Source of the DNA: CALECP01 sp964389925
Lineage (GTDB): Bacteria > Chloroflexota > Anaerolineae > Promineifilales > Promineifilaceae
DNA length: 64,000 nucleotides
Direction of reading: 5' to 3'
NCBI GenBank assembly: GCA_964389925.1
Contig: CAYMGE010000004.1
Span: 1 to 64,000 of the forward strand
Part shown: positions 1 through 7,135 of the stretch, in pieces
How positions within the stretch are numbered: position 1 is the first letter of the stretch
Layout of the letters: every line of letters begins with the position of its first letter
Program-made: the position numbers and the translations under genes
Notes under the pieces: model-generated
Database searches by the model: none
The model's input: only the letters and a program-made list of their open reading frames with translations
What the model was told of the DNA's origin: nothing

Positions 1-161
1 ACTCTTTTAGGTTTGCAAAACGCCCATTTCCTGAAAAAAATACGCTGACCCCAATTAGGATGGAGCAAAACAAGGTTCGCTGCCTCATCACTGCCGCCAT
101 GAGAGAGCCAAACGATGTGGGGTACGTTTCGGGATACGCCCCAGAACCTGCCACTCAATTG

Positions 162-317
162 CTACAGATGTTCGGATAGGAAGGGCTTGTCAGGATCTAA
201 GGGAAGTGGAAGCTTGTCCATGTCGAGAAAATATTCGCCAAAGCGTTTAATGTGTTGGGTGAGGTAAGGGATTTTGTCAAATCGCCCAAAAAGGTTCAAT
301 CCAAAGTTGAAATAAAC
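162..317 (-). pseudogene. possible 3' remnant of a Tn3-family transposase
   Basis: Read on the minus strand, this stretch is open for about 51 codons before a stop and has no start codon. It encodes a peptide containing LFGRFDKIPYLTQHIKRFGE followed by YFLDMDKLPLPLDPDK. The HIKRFGEY...LDM...P.PL pattern reminds me of the C-terminus of some Tn3-family transposases, and a serine recombinase of resolvase type lies just upstream on the same strand. The upstream part of such a gene is missing: an in-frame TGA interrupts the reading frame at 318-320. The family call is from memory of the motif only. It could instead be the tail of some other decayed gene. Confidence 0.3.
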
Positions 318-369
318 TCAGAGAGCCGTGAAAGTGAGGTTCAATTGTAGGATGAGAACGAATCACCGC

Positions 370-714
370 TCATTGCATATCATCCTCCTCAAAAGCAAAG
401 GCATCTTCGGGTAGAAGAGTTAACAATTTACTCAACACCGTGTGAATTGCCTCAATCGCCAGCATCATGTCAAGCGCTTGGTCTTCAAAGGCGACGGTCA
501 GGAAGGCGAGTTTGCCCAACTGGTCATCCCAGCCGTTATTGACGACATCCATAGCAAGCTGGTGCAATTGAAGCATGTCATCGCGCATCTGTGGTGGACG
601 AATCAAATCGCGGTCAGCAACATGACCCCGTAAGATGTCGATGTGTTTAACGGCATCGAGCAACCAAGTTGTCTCAAAGTTTTCGTACAGCTTGTGCCAT
701 TCTTGTTCAGTCAT
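370..714 (-). CDS. hypothetical protein following the recombinase
   Basis: A 114-residue, acidic, probably alpha-helical protein with no family that I recognise. It begins MTEQEWHKLYENFETTWLLD and ends in an acidic run (EEDD). The ATG lies six bases after the stop of the serine recombinase gene on the same strand, so the two are probably co-transcribed and functionally linked. It might be an accessory or regulatory protein of the recombination unit. No signal peptide or membrane segment is visible. The function is unknown. Confidence 0.55.
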   Translation of the reverse strand: MTEQEWHKLYENFETTWLLDAVKHIDILRGHVADRDLIRPPQMRDDMLQLHQLAMDVVNNGWDDQLGKLAFLTVAFEDQALDMMLAIEAIHTVLSKLLTLLPEDAFAFEEDDMQ

Positions 715-720
715 TGTGTC

Positions 721-1371
721 TTATCGTTGTGCCAGCCAAGCAGCATTGAGTTCGTCGTCGTGCTGGACAAAGTATTTATAGGAGTTGTAGGAAATGGGCT
801 TGGACAGATCAGGATTGATGAGCTTACGGATGCTGGTGAGGTTCACGCCGAGTTGGAGATAGTGGAGGAGCTGCGCTCGCTTGGGGTCTAATACGCGCTC
901 ACGGTTGCGACTACCTTTTGGCCTGCCGAGCGTCACCCCTTTAGCCCTTGCCGCTGCCAACCCCTGCTTGACCCGCACCGAGATAAAAGTGCGTTCCGTC
1001 TCAGCAAAGTAGCTGTAGATAGCCAGCAGCAATTTTCCATGTGCGCCAGAGGTAGAAAGTTCGGGCTGACGAACAAAGGCAATTTCAATACCACGCTCGG
1101 TCAAGTCATTTATGAGGTTCAGTACCTGTAACATCTCACGTCCCAAGCGGCTCAATTCAGCGACGAGGAGCAGATCACCAGAATTGAGTTTCTCAAACAA
1201 CTCATCAATGCGTCGGTCAGTCGCACTTTTGCGCGAAGATTCTTCCACCTCGATAAACTCATCAATGAAAATACGCTCTTTGTTGGCATACTCATGCAGC
1301 AAATGACGCTGCTTGTCCAAATCTTGACGGTCGGTGCTAACGCGCAAATAGCCAATTACTTTTCGGGTCAT
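721..1371 (-). CDS. serine recombinase (resolvase/invertase family)
   Basis: A site-specific DNA recombinase of the resolvase/invertase class, which cuts DNA through a serine nucleophile and resolves cointegrates or inverts segments. The N-terminus MTRKVIGYLRVSTDRQ carries the family's YxRVST motif with the catalytic Ser. The conserved arginine-rich stretch AELSRLGREMLQVLNLI and the long helix region AETERTFISVRVKQGLAAAR follow, then GRPKGSRN before the C-terminal DNA-binding part. The start at 1371 is chosen because the family begins exactly there; an in-frame ATG nine codons upstream would add an atypical extension. The C-terminal half does not look like a standard Tn3 resolvase HTH, so the exact subfamily is uncertain. 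Its likely partner gene follows at 714. Confidence 0.9.
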   Translation of the reverse strand: MTRKVIGYLRVSTDRQDLDKQRHLLHEYANKERIFIDEFIEVEESSRKSATDRRIDELFEKLNSGDLLLVAELSRLGREMLQVLNLINDLTERGIEIAFVRQPELSTSGAHGKLLLAIYSYFAETERTFISVRVKQGLAAARAKGVTLGRPKGSRNRERVLDPKRAQLLHYLQLGVNLTSIRKLINPDLSKPISYNSYKYFVQHDDELNAAWLAQR

Positions 1372-1618
1372 GGTAGTCAGTGATAGACAATCCCACATTT
1401 TGCAGTTGTTTGTCTATTCTGATGATATAGTTCTTGGTGCTATTTATATCACGCTTGCATCGAAACAAACAACTGTTTCTCTTTCAGTATTCTCGTCACC
1501 TTCTTGATGCTGTGTCTTGTTTCTATGTATGTTCCAAACGAAGCCCTATGTTGTTTTACACCTTTTTCGTGGCAACTTCCACGATGAGGCGTGAGAACTG
1601 TGTGGGGCAACGTCGTTA

Positions 1619-1679
1619 TTGACAAATCGAAATGATTGCACAATAATCACTGTAAGCAAATCTATTTACAGTGATTATT
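1619..1679 (+). promoter_or_regulatory. abiE promoter and inverted-repeat operator
   Basis: TTGACA (1619-1624), a 17-base spacer and AATAAT (1642-1647) form a sigma70-type promoter. A perfect 13-bp inverted repeat, AATAATCACTGTA (1642-1654) and TACAGTGATTATT (1667-1679), overlaps the -10 element and ends at the base before the ATG of the antitoxin gene. AbiEi antitoxins are known to repress their own promoter by binding inverted repeats, so this is very probably the autoregulatory operator. There is no Shine-Dalgarno sequence between the likely transcription start and the ATG. Confidence 0.75.
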
Positions 1680-2282
1680 ATGCAAGTCACAGCGATTAAA
1701 ATAGCGATTGAACAATTTGAGAAACACAATGGCACATTATCCACCACAGAAGCATTAAAACTAGGGATTCAACCACGCACGCTGTACCGTTTGCGCGATG
1801 ATGGAACACTGATGCAACTTGCGCGTGGCCTATTTCGCTTGAATGATCTGTCACCCTTAACCTATCCAGACCTTTTCATTGTGGCAAAAAAAATACCAAA
1901 GGGGGTGATTTGTCTTATTTCCGCACTGGCATTTCATGAACTGACGAGCGAAATCCCACATGAGGTTCACGTTGCGATACCTAGAGATATGCAGCGACCG
2001 CGCCTTGAGTATCCTCCAATACGCTATTTCTCGTTTTCGCTGCCTACTTACACAGCAGGAATAAGAGAATGTCGCGTTGATGGCACGACGATTAAAATTT
2101 ATAGTCAGGCAAAGACTGTTACTGACTGTTTCCGATTTCGTAATAAGATTGGCAGTGATGTAGCGGTCGCCGCCCTGAAACATTATTTGGGAAACAATGG
2201 GACTGTGTCTGAATTGGCAAATTTCGCAAGGATCAATCGTGTTACAAGGGTGATGCGTCCTTATCTGGAAGCATTGCTATGA
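1680..2282 (+). CDS. abiEi: AbiEi-type antitoxin (type IV toxin-antitoxin, transcriptional regulator)
   Basis: Antitoxin and autorepressor of an AbiE abortive-infection/toxin-antitoxin locus. The 200-residue protein has an N-terminal winged-helix region (about residues 10-60, with LSTTEALKLGIQPRTLYRLR and LMQLARGLFRL) and the AbiEi C-terminal domain (VICLISALAFHELTSEIPHE, HVAIPRDMQRPRLEYPPIRY, and TTIKIYSQAKTVTDCFRFRN). The ATG at 1680 is preferred over an in-frame GTG at 1671 because the operator ends exactly before it. The gene overlaps the start of the toxin gene by four bases, as is usual for abiE operons. The antitoxin frame is intact although its partner toxin is destroyed, so it is now either an orphan regulator or protects against related AbiEii toxins. 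Confidence 0.85.
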   Translation: MQVTAIKIAIEQFEKHNGTLSTTEALKLGIQPRTLYRLRDDGTLMQLARGLFRLNDLSPLTYPDLFIVAKKIPKGVICLISALAFHELTSEIPHEVHVAIPRDMQRPRLEYPPIRYFSFSLPTYTAGIRECRVDGTTIKIYSQAKTVTDCFRFRNKIGSDVAVAALKHYLGNNGTVSELANFARINRVTRVMRPYLEALL

Positions 2283-3152
2283 AAACGAAAAATATGTCCG
2301 CCTCTGCACGCGCTCGGCTGCTCAATATTGCTCGTGCAACAAGGCAACCATTCGCTCAATTGCTACAGCTTTATGGAATCGAGCGTTTTCTCTATCGACT
2401 TGGTCAATCCGCTTATCACAGTCAATTTGTTCTCAAAGGAGCACTCGTTTTTGTTGCATGGGGCGCGGCACAATCCCGTCCAACCAAAGATGTTGATTTA
2501 CTGGGGTATGGCAATAATCAGATCGCGCAGTTGGTCTCTATTGTGTAGGGCAATCGCATCTAAATTGGACAGTATCCCACCACATGTGGGTCTCATAAGC
2601 CAATAACCGCTGTATATGCGGGTGAAGATTTTGCAAGCGGTCAACATCACATATTCCCTCTTGCATTACACCCCATATCTGGGGTTCACAAATAGTGATC
2701 GCCCTATATGCGGTGTAAATTAGATGCGATTGCCCTACTATTGTGCGTGAAATATGCTTGACGAGTGTGACTGACGACGGTTTGTCATTTGACTTGGATT
2801 CCATCAATGGGTCACGAATCAAAGAGGGAGCGCAGTATGAAGGGGTGCGAATAACATTTCTGGCTTATCTTGCAACGCACGTATCTCGATGCAGATTGAT
2901 GTTGGATTTGGTGATGTCGTCGTTCCTTCTCCAATGCAGCTTGACTACCCAACTTTGCTTGATCTCCCTGCACCACAACTTCGTGGCTACCCGCCAGAGG
3001 TCATTATTGCCGAAAAATTTCATGCTTTGGTCAACTTGGGTGAATTTAATAGCCGTATGAAAGATTTCTATGACCCATGGTTGCTGTCGCAGACGCTTAA
3101 GTTTGATGGGCAACGATTGTTACTAGCCATCAGATGTGCAAATACCCCCTGA
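2279..3152 (+). pseudogene. abiEii: AbiEii nucleotidyltransferase toxin gene, disrupted
   Basis: Remnant of the AbiEii toxin, a nucleotidyltransferase-fold protein. The 5' part (2279-2545) contains the characteristic FVLKGALVFVAWG and RPTKDVDLLG motifs. The frame is then interrupted by a 192-bp inserted element. After the element and one copy of the target duplication it resumes in the expected register as REICLTSVTDDGLSFDLDSI. A second lesion near 2873, apparently a one-base deletion, shifts the frame so that MQIDVGFGDVVVPSPMQLDY through EKFHALVNLGEFNSRMKDFY lies in another phase. The 3' end is truncated at 3152, close to the end of the convergent vapC. Three independent lesions make toxin activity very unlikely. 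Confidence 0.85.
2546..2737. mobile_element. 192-bp MITE-like element inside abiEii
   Basis: The ends are near-perfect terminal inverted repeats of about 20 bp: TAGGGCAATCGCATCTAAAT at the left and the complement ATTAGATGCGATTGCCCTA at the right. The element is flanked on both sides by the 8-bp direct repeat CTATTGTG (2538-2545 and 2738-2745), which is a target-site duplication. It encodes no transposase, so it is non-autonomous and must have been mobilised in trans. It carries a stop codon that ends the toxin frame almost immediately. The family of the mobilising transposase cannot be named from the ends alone with confidence. Confidence 0.9.
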
Positions 3153-3166
3153 TAGGTTTTGAATAA

Positions 3167-3571
3167 TCACGGCTCACGGGCTGTAATGATAGCTTTTGCA
3201 CGTTCACGCTGCTGTTTATCAAGCGAAATCAGCTCTTCATTGAGTGCCTCGGCTAAGGCAACATAAACCGCATCACACCCTCTAATTTTGTGTTGGGCAG
3301 CGATCTCGGCAGATCGCTTAGCTAATGGTAATGAAACTGGAACTAAATTTGCGTATGAAGCAGCTGTCAACATCTGTACAATTTGGATGGCTAAGGTCGG
3401 TTGTCCATGACCACGACTAAAAGCTGCCGCTACTTCTCCAAGCATGATTGTGGGTGCGCTGAAATGCTTACCGCCATGAACAACGTTGTCAAACCAAGCC
3501 TTACTCGCTTGGTGATGAGGATCAGTTGAAATAAGTGCTGAAATTAAAACGCTTGCATCTACAACGGCCAT
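3167..3571 (-). CDS. vapC: PIN-domain ribonuclease toxin (VapC-like)
   Basis: Predicted VapC-type toxin, an Mg-dependent endoribonuclease of 134 residues. The PIN-domain acidic residues are visible: Asp5 in AVVDASVLISALIS, Glu in LGEVAAAF, Asp in RGCDAVYVALAEA, and a terminal LISLDKQQ. The gene overlaps the upstream antitoxin gene by 13 bases, so the two are translationally coupled. It converges on the broken abiEii gene with only 14 bp between them. The length is normal for the family. Confidence 0.88.
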   Translation of the reverse strand: MAVVDASVLISALISTDPHHQASKAWFDNVVHGGKHFSAPTIMLGEVAAAFSRGHGQPTLAIQIVQMLTAASYANLVPVSLPLAKRSAEIAAQHKIRGCDAVYVALAEALNEELISLDKQQRERAKAIITAREP

Positions 3572-3849
3572 CGATTTTCTTCCTCACGTATCGTTTCAAG
3601 TATCTCTACGGTCGATTGCTCCGTTTGCTGTGTTGCGGTCAACAAACGCCCTAGTTCAAGCAGCTTCTGCCAATTCTCAACTGCATCTTGGCGTTGCAGC
3701 TTTTCAATATCTGCTTGTTCAATAGGATACAGACGTGCGACAGGTAAACCACGATGGGTTATCACGTATTCGGCCGATTCCTCACGTACCCGCCTTACAA
3801 TTGCAGAAGTCTGACTTTTTAGTTCTCGGACACCAATTTTAGTTAACAT
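3559..3849 (-). CDS. Phd/YefM-type antitoxin for the adjacent PIN toxin
   Basis: Antitoxin of 96 residues with the Phd/YefM N-terminal DNA-binding fold: MLTKIGVRELKSQTSAIVRR and EYVITHRGLPVARLYPIEQ. The C-terminal part, which is acidic and variable, is expected to wrap around and inhibit the VapC toxin encoded immediately downstream. The ATG is preceded by a good ribosome-binding site (GAGGTGATTTTATG). Such antitoxins usually autorepress their operon together with the toxin. A sigma70-type promoter lies directly upstream. Confidence 0.87.
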   Translation of the reverse strand: MLTKIGVRELKSQTSAIVRRVREESAEYVITHRGLPVARLYPIEQADIEKLQRQDAVENWQKLLELGRLLTATQQTEQSTVEILETIREEENRWPL

Positions 3850-3877
3850 AAAATCACCTCATGAATAATGTGGTTGC

Positions 3878-3906
3878 ATAGTAGTCACGTTAAAAAAGGA
3901 TGTCAA
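3878..3906 (-). promoter_or_regulatory. promoter of the vapBC-type operon
   Basis: On the minus strand TTGACA (3906-3901), 17 bases and TACTAT (3883-3878) form a sigma70-like promoter about 30 bases upstream of the antitoxin start. The remaining gap up to 4220 (about 310 bp) holds no convincing gene; it is AT-rich and ends in the leader of the acetyltransferase gene. Confidence 0.65.
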
Positions 3907-4220
3907 TAGATCAAACAGACAATGTTCTCGAACTCAATTTACCAGATAGCCTTTTGTCGCCAAAATCACCTCTCTCGGCATGGTTCCCTGATTTTGGCGA
4001 TGGTGTCCAGTAGTGAGCGTTGGAAAACAACTCACAGAACACTTGCCCTCACTTTTCGTTTCATATAAAGTGTTTGTTTTAGACTTAGTAACATAGCAGC
4101 AGGCAAATTTAGCTAGAAGTACGACTATATACAGTTCTGTACAAAAATGAACAAAACAACGTGTACAAAAGCAAGCCTGTGTAAGCAAATATGCCATTTC
4201 AAAGGCAGGATAACTAAAGC

Positions 4221-5177
4221 ATGATTCGGAAAGCAAACTTAGCAAAAGAAGCGAATCAGTTGGTCGAACTATTAGCCAATGTCTTTCAATATCCAGAGCA
4301 TCCTGAATGGAGTGCTGATGAAAGCACCATTCAAGTCATTCAGCAACGTGCGCGAGCCTATCAACGGATGGCACCTATCCTTACCTTATTCCCATCTTAT
4401 AAAGATCGCATTCAGGGTCTTGTTTATGATGTAGAAGGGGAGTCCGTCGCCTTGTCTCTTTTTTATGAGACATCACCAAAAGTTTGGTACATAGATTACA
4501 TCGGTGTTCTTGCCGAATATAGACAGCAAGGTGTGGGGAAAGCCTTAGTTGCCGCAACGTTAGCACGCATAAGAGACTTTGCTGGCACTTACGTGTCACT
4601 TGAGGTTAGTAAGGGAAACCTTCCTGCTGAGAACTTATACAAACGATTTGGCTTTCACTGTATCACGCAACGTTTTTCATTTGAAATGCAATTTGGGCAA
4701 ACGCTCCCTAATAGCGGACTTGACAATTCATTCGAGATGAAAATCACCACTAAACGAGACTGGCAAACGCAATACATGCTTGCAAAAGCAGTTGTCCCTA
4801 GTGCAATTAAAGCACAATATCCCGTCACGTTAGATTCTTACAAACCAAGTCACTTAGCATTTTTAAGCAAGGCTCTCAATCGCCTAGCAGGGCGAAGATT
4901 TAAATTTATCTCATTGCACAAACAAGGTGAGCTTGTTGGTTGGTCATTCCTCAATATGAGCCGAAATGGAAGCGGGGTCAATGCAATAGAAATAATGGCT
5001 ATTGACAACAACATCATTGCGGACTACTTACTCAATCAAACACTCAGAATAATCACTCGAACAAATTCAGCCCCCATCACGCTCATGCTAGATTCATGGC
5101 AGATTGCATTAAAAGAGGCAGCTTCCTCTTTGTTTACACTGAAGTCAGTAGATAGTAAATTAGGATTGACACTATGA
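4221..5177 (+). CDS. GNAT-family N-acetyltransferase
   Basis: A 318-residue protein with a GNAT acetyltransferase domain in its first 155 residues. The acetyl-CoA-binding motif A is clear in IDYIGVLAEYRQQGVGKALV, and motif B follows in LEVSKGNLPAENLYKRFGF. The C-terminal half (about 160-318) resembles a second, degenerate acetyltransferase lobe with no obvious CoA loop. The stop overlaps the start of the response-regulator gene by four bases (ATGA), so it is the first gene of the quorum-sensing-like operon. Its substrate is unknown. It might modify the peptide signal or a metabolite, or simply be carried along. The region is more AT-rich than the transfer genes. Confidence 0.8.
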   Translation: MIRKANLAKEANQLVELLANVFQYPEHPEWSADESTIQVIQQRARAYQRMAPILTLFPSYKDRIQGLVYDVEGESVALSLFYETSPKVWYIDYIGVLAEYRQQGVGKALVAATLARIRDFAGTYVSLEVSKGNLPAENLYKRFGFHCITQRFSFEMQFGQTLPNSGLDNSFEMKITTKRDWQTQYMLAKAVVPSAIKAQYPVTLDSYKPSHLAFLSKALNRLAGRRFKFISLHKQGELVGWSFLNMSRNGSGVNAIEIMAIDNNIIADYLLNQTLRIITRTNSAPITLMLDSWQIALKEAASSLFTLKSVDSKLGLTL

Positions 5178-5839
5178 CATCTATAATTGTTATTATCGCA
5201 GAGGATTATGCACTAACCAGAGCAGGGATTAAACAAGGTCTAGTCAGAGACAGTTCTATACAAGTGGCAGGAGAGTGCCAAACATCCGACTTAATCATTC
5301 CATCATTACTGGCTACAAACGCACACGTTCTTTTGCTTGACTTAAAAATGCCAGATGGGATAGGGGGAAGTTTTGAACCCATCTCAGGAATCAAAGCAAT
5401 AAGGAAAGCCTGCCCTGATGTGAAGATCATCGTCATATCAGCTTATTTAAATCCCACTATCTTAAGAGAAAATTTAGCGAGTGATATTCGTAGCTACATA
5501 CTCAAAGATGATCTTACCCCCCAAGAACTTCCTACAATTGTCAAAAACGTCATGAAAGGTCGTCTTTTCATTTCTAGAACAGTTCAGAGTCATTACAAGA
5601 AGAAATATCAGTTACCAAATCTAACCAATCGACAAACTCAAGTCTTGAAGGCACTTGCAGCTAATCTTGACATCACGTTGGAGGAGTTAGCAGCACAGCT
5701 AGGTATTACATCGCAATCTTTGCGGAATCATCTTGGTAGTATTTACAAAGAAATGCGGGCAGCAAATAAAACACACTGTATTGCACTGGCAATGGCTTTT
5801 GGACTTATTCAACCACCAGATCATCGAGATATTCGCTAA
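5174..5839 (+). CDS. NarL/ComA-type response regulator
   Basis: A two-component response regulator of 221 residues. The receiver domain has the acidic pocket near IIAEDYALTRAG, phospho-acceptor Asp56 in LLLDLKMPDG, the Ser/Thr in IIVISAY and the Lys in YILKDD. The C-terminal LuxR/GerE helix-turn-helix runs from LTNRQTQVLKALA to EELAAQLGITSQSLRNHLGS. This architecture is that of ComA, DegU and NarL. It is coupled to the upstream acetyltransferase (4-base overlap) and is followed by the small peptide, isoprenyl-synthase and kinase genes. It is therefore the likely output of the kinase at 7111. Its targets may include its own operon and the nearby transfer operon; that last step is inference. 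Confidence 0.9.
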   Translation: MTSIIVIIAEDYALTRAGIKQGLVRDSSIQVAGECQTSDLIIPSLLATNAHVLLLDLKMPDGIGGSFEPISGIKAIRKACPDVKIIVISAYLNPTILRENLASDIRSYILKDDLTPQELPTIVKNVMKGRLFISRTVQSHYKKKYQLPNLTNRQTQVLKALAANLDITLEELAAQLGITSQSLRNHLGSIYKEMRAANKTHCIALAMAFGLIQPPDHRDIR

Positions 5840-5874
5840 ATTGGAGCAAAAGACAGTATAAATGTAACAAGCGA

Positions 5875-5937
5875 GTATGTGCCAAATTAGATATAACATA
5901 CTCTCTAACAACACAATTTAGAAAGGAGCCACTAAGA
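5875..5937 (+). promoter_or_regulatory. intergenic inverted repeat and ribosome-binding site before the peptide gene
   Basis: The 100-bp gap after the response-regulator gene contains the dyad GTATGT (5875-5880) and ACATAC (5896-5901) around a TATAAC box (5892-5897) with no good -35 element. This is compatible with an activator-dependent promoter. A strong Shine-Dalgarno (AAAGGAG, about 5922-5928) precedes the ATG at 5940. The reading as a promoter is tentative. Confidence 0.35.
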
Positions 5938-5939
5938 TC

Positions 5940-6137
5940 ATGGATGACATGCAAGCGATCAAACAACAAGCCGAGCGTGCTAAAACAGAATACGCATCTG
6001 TATGGAACGCTATATGCAGCAAAAGGGCAAAACAAGTCTCTGTCAACCTGTTGCCATTTGTTACATCAGCCATACTCCTTACAGGTGATATGGATGAATG
6101 GTTTGACAATTTGGGTGGGCTTGGTCAATGGCAATAA
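5940..6137 (+). CDS. candidate ComX-like pheromone precursor peptide
   Basis: A 65-residue peptide with a strong ribosome-binding site. It starts with MDDMQAIKQQAERAKTEYAS and ends with DEWFDNLGGLGQWQ. Trp occurs at residues 54 and 64, the last one penultimate. In Bacillus, ComX precursors are 55-73 residues long, and ComQ attaches a farnesyl or geranyl group to a Trp within a few residues of the C-terminus before release of a short C-terminal pheromone. Size, position of the Trp, and the adjacent isoprenyl-synthase and ComP-like kinase genes all fit that role. There is no sequence identity to known ComX that I can see, as expected for this hypervariable family. The assignment therefore rests on context. 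It could be an unrelated small protein. Confidence 0.6.
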   Translation: MDDMQAIKQQAERAKTEYASVWNAICSKRAKQVSVNLLPFVTSAILLTGDMDEWFDNLGGLGQWQ

Positions 6138-6199
6138 CCATACCTTACCTAAATTTTGTCACACACTATTTGTGAAACGACAAACTTTACATTTACAAC

Positions 6200-7135
6200 A
6201 TGCGTCTATCAAGCAACAAAACGCTCAAAGAGAACATTGTTGAGCTGCATCATTTGGTCACAGACCACATCGTTCATCAACTGCTACAGGAGCATGAGGT
6301 AGCCACACATCAGAGCAGATGGGCGGCTAACTATTTTGAGAGCCTAAACCGCTCGGTTCACCTCACTGCTGCTATCGCATGTGTTGCTGGTGGTGGCGAT
6401 ATAGTAAAGACGGCTCCGTTAGTGACCAGTTGGTACTTGTTCACATTAGCGGCAGACATATTTGATGACATTCAAGATGGTGAAACGGAAAAATATGATA
6501 GGCCAGATAGTGAACTATTAAGTTTCGCATTGTTGTCACTCGCTCTGTCATATCAAGCCTTATCCAAACTGGCTGTTCCACCATCAATTTATCGTCAGGT
6601 AAATACGAGAATGCGGACAGCGTATTTAAGTGCCGCAAGCGGTCAGTTAAAAAATAAAGCGACCGTTTTCACACGGCTTAATCAACAACAATATCTAGCA
6701 AACATCATTGAAATGAGTGCGCTCCCCCTCGCACAATACTTTGTTTGTGGCGCATATTTGGCTTCTAAATCACACACGGAAATTGAAAAGGCATTTTATG
6801 ACTATGGAATGGCACTTGGAACCTGTTCACAACTCAAAGATGACCTTGAGGATTTACAGACAGATTTGAAGGCTGGAAATTTCACACTGCCTGTCTTACA
6901 CGGGCTTGCTCAACAGACACATCCGCTATTTCAAGAGTTGCAGAGTTTGTTGAGGCAAAGAACATCAGTAGCACGGATTCGAGAGATATTGGATGAAATG
7001 GGGACAATCGAAGATGTACATCGGTTGATGTTTGTCTATCTACAACATGGAGAAAGTGCGATCCAGTCTATTTCGCACTTGATACCGGAAGAGGCTTTGG
7101 AGTTGCTTTCGTGGAAAAGAATGCAAGCTATATAG
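6200..7135 (+). CDS. ComQ-like isoprenyl transferase (polyprenyl synthase fold)
   Basis: A 311-residue all-helical protein of the trans-isoprenyl diphosphate synthase superfamily. The first Asp-rich motif is DDIQD (residues 89-93, in ADIFDDIQDGE) and the second is DDLED (214-218, in CSQLKDDLEDLQ). These bind the Mg-diphosphate of the substrate. The rest is divergent from housekeeping geranylgeranyl or farnesyl synthases, and no carotenoid or quinone genes are nearby. Its placement between a small Trp-ending peptide and a ComP-type kinase argues for ComQ, the enzyme that prenylates and processes the ComX pheromone. The stop overlaps the kinase start by 25 bases. A housekeeping-type prenyl synthase displaced onto the element is the alternative. 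Confidence 0.78.
   Translation: MRLSSNKTLKENIVELHHLVTDHIVHQLLQEHEVATHQSRWAANYFESLNRSVHLTAAIACVAGGGDIVKTAPLVTSWYLFTLAADIFDDIQDGETEKYDRPDSELLSFALLSLALSYQALSKLAVPPSIYRQVNTRMRTAYLSAASGQLKNKATVFTRLNQQQYLANIIEMSALPLAQYFVCGAYLASKSHTEIEKAFYDYGMALGTCSQLKDDLEDLQTDLKAGNFTLPVLHGLAQQTHPLFQELQSLLRQRTSVARIREILDEMGTIEDVHRLMFVYLQHGESAIQSISHLIPEEALELLSWKRMQAI

Noticed and set aside
3934..4245. Cys-rich minus-strand frame upstream of the acetyltransferase
   Set aside because: It spans the gap and the start of a real gene on the other strand. The Cys-rich composition is accidental in AT-rich DNA, and there is no ribosome-binding site.
5944..6243. 99-residue open frame overlapping the peptide gene
   Set aside because: It has no ribosome-binding site of its own, its start is four bases after the well-supported ATG at 5940, and its composition is unlike a protein; it is a frame shadow of the 65-residue gene and the start of the prenyl-synthase gene.
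6200..7135. Plain geranylgeranyl/farnesyl diphosphate synthase of terpenoid metabolism
   Set aside because: Both Asp-rich motifs would allow this, but no terpenoid genes are near, the sequence is divergent, and the flanking peptide and ComP-type kinase point to a ComQ role; kept as an alternative, not the main call.
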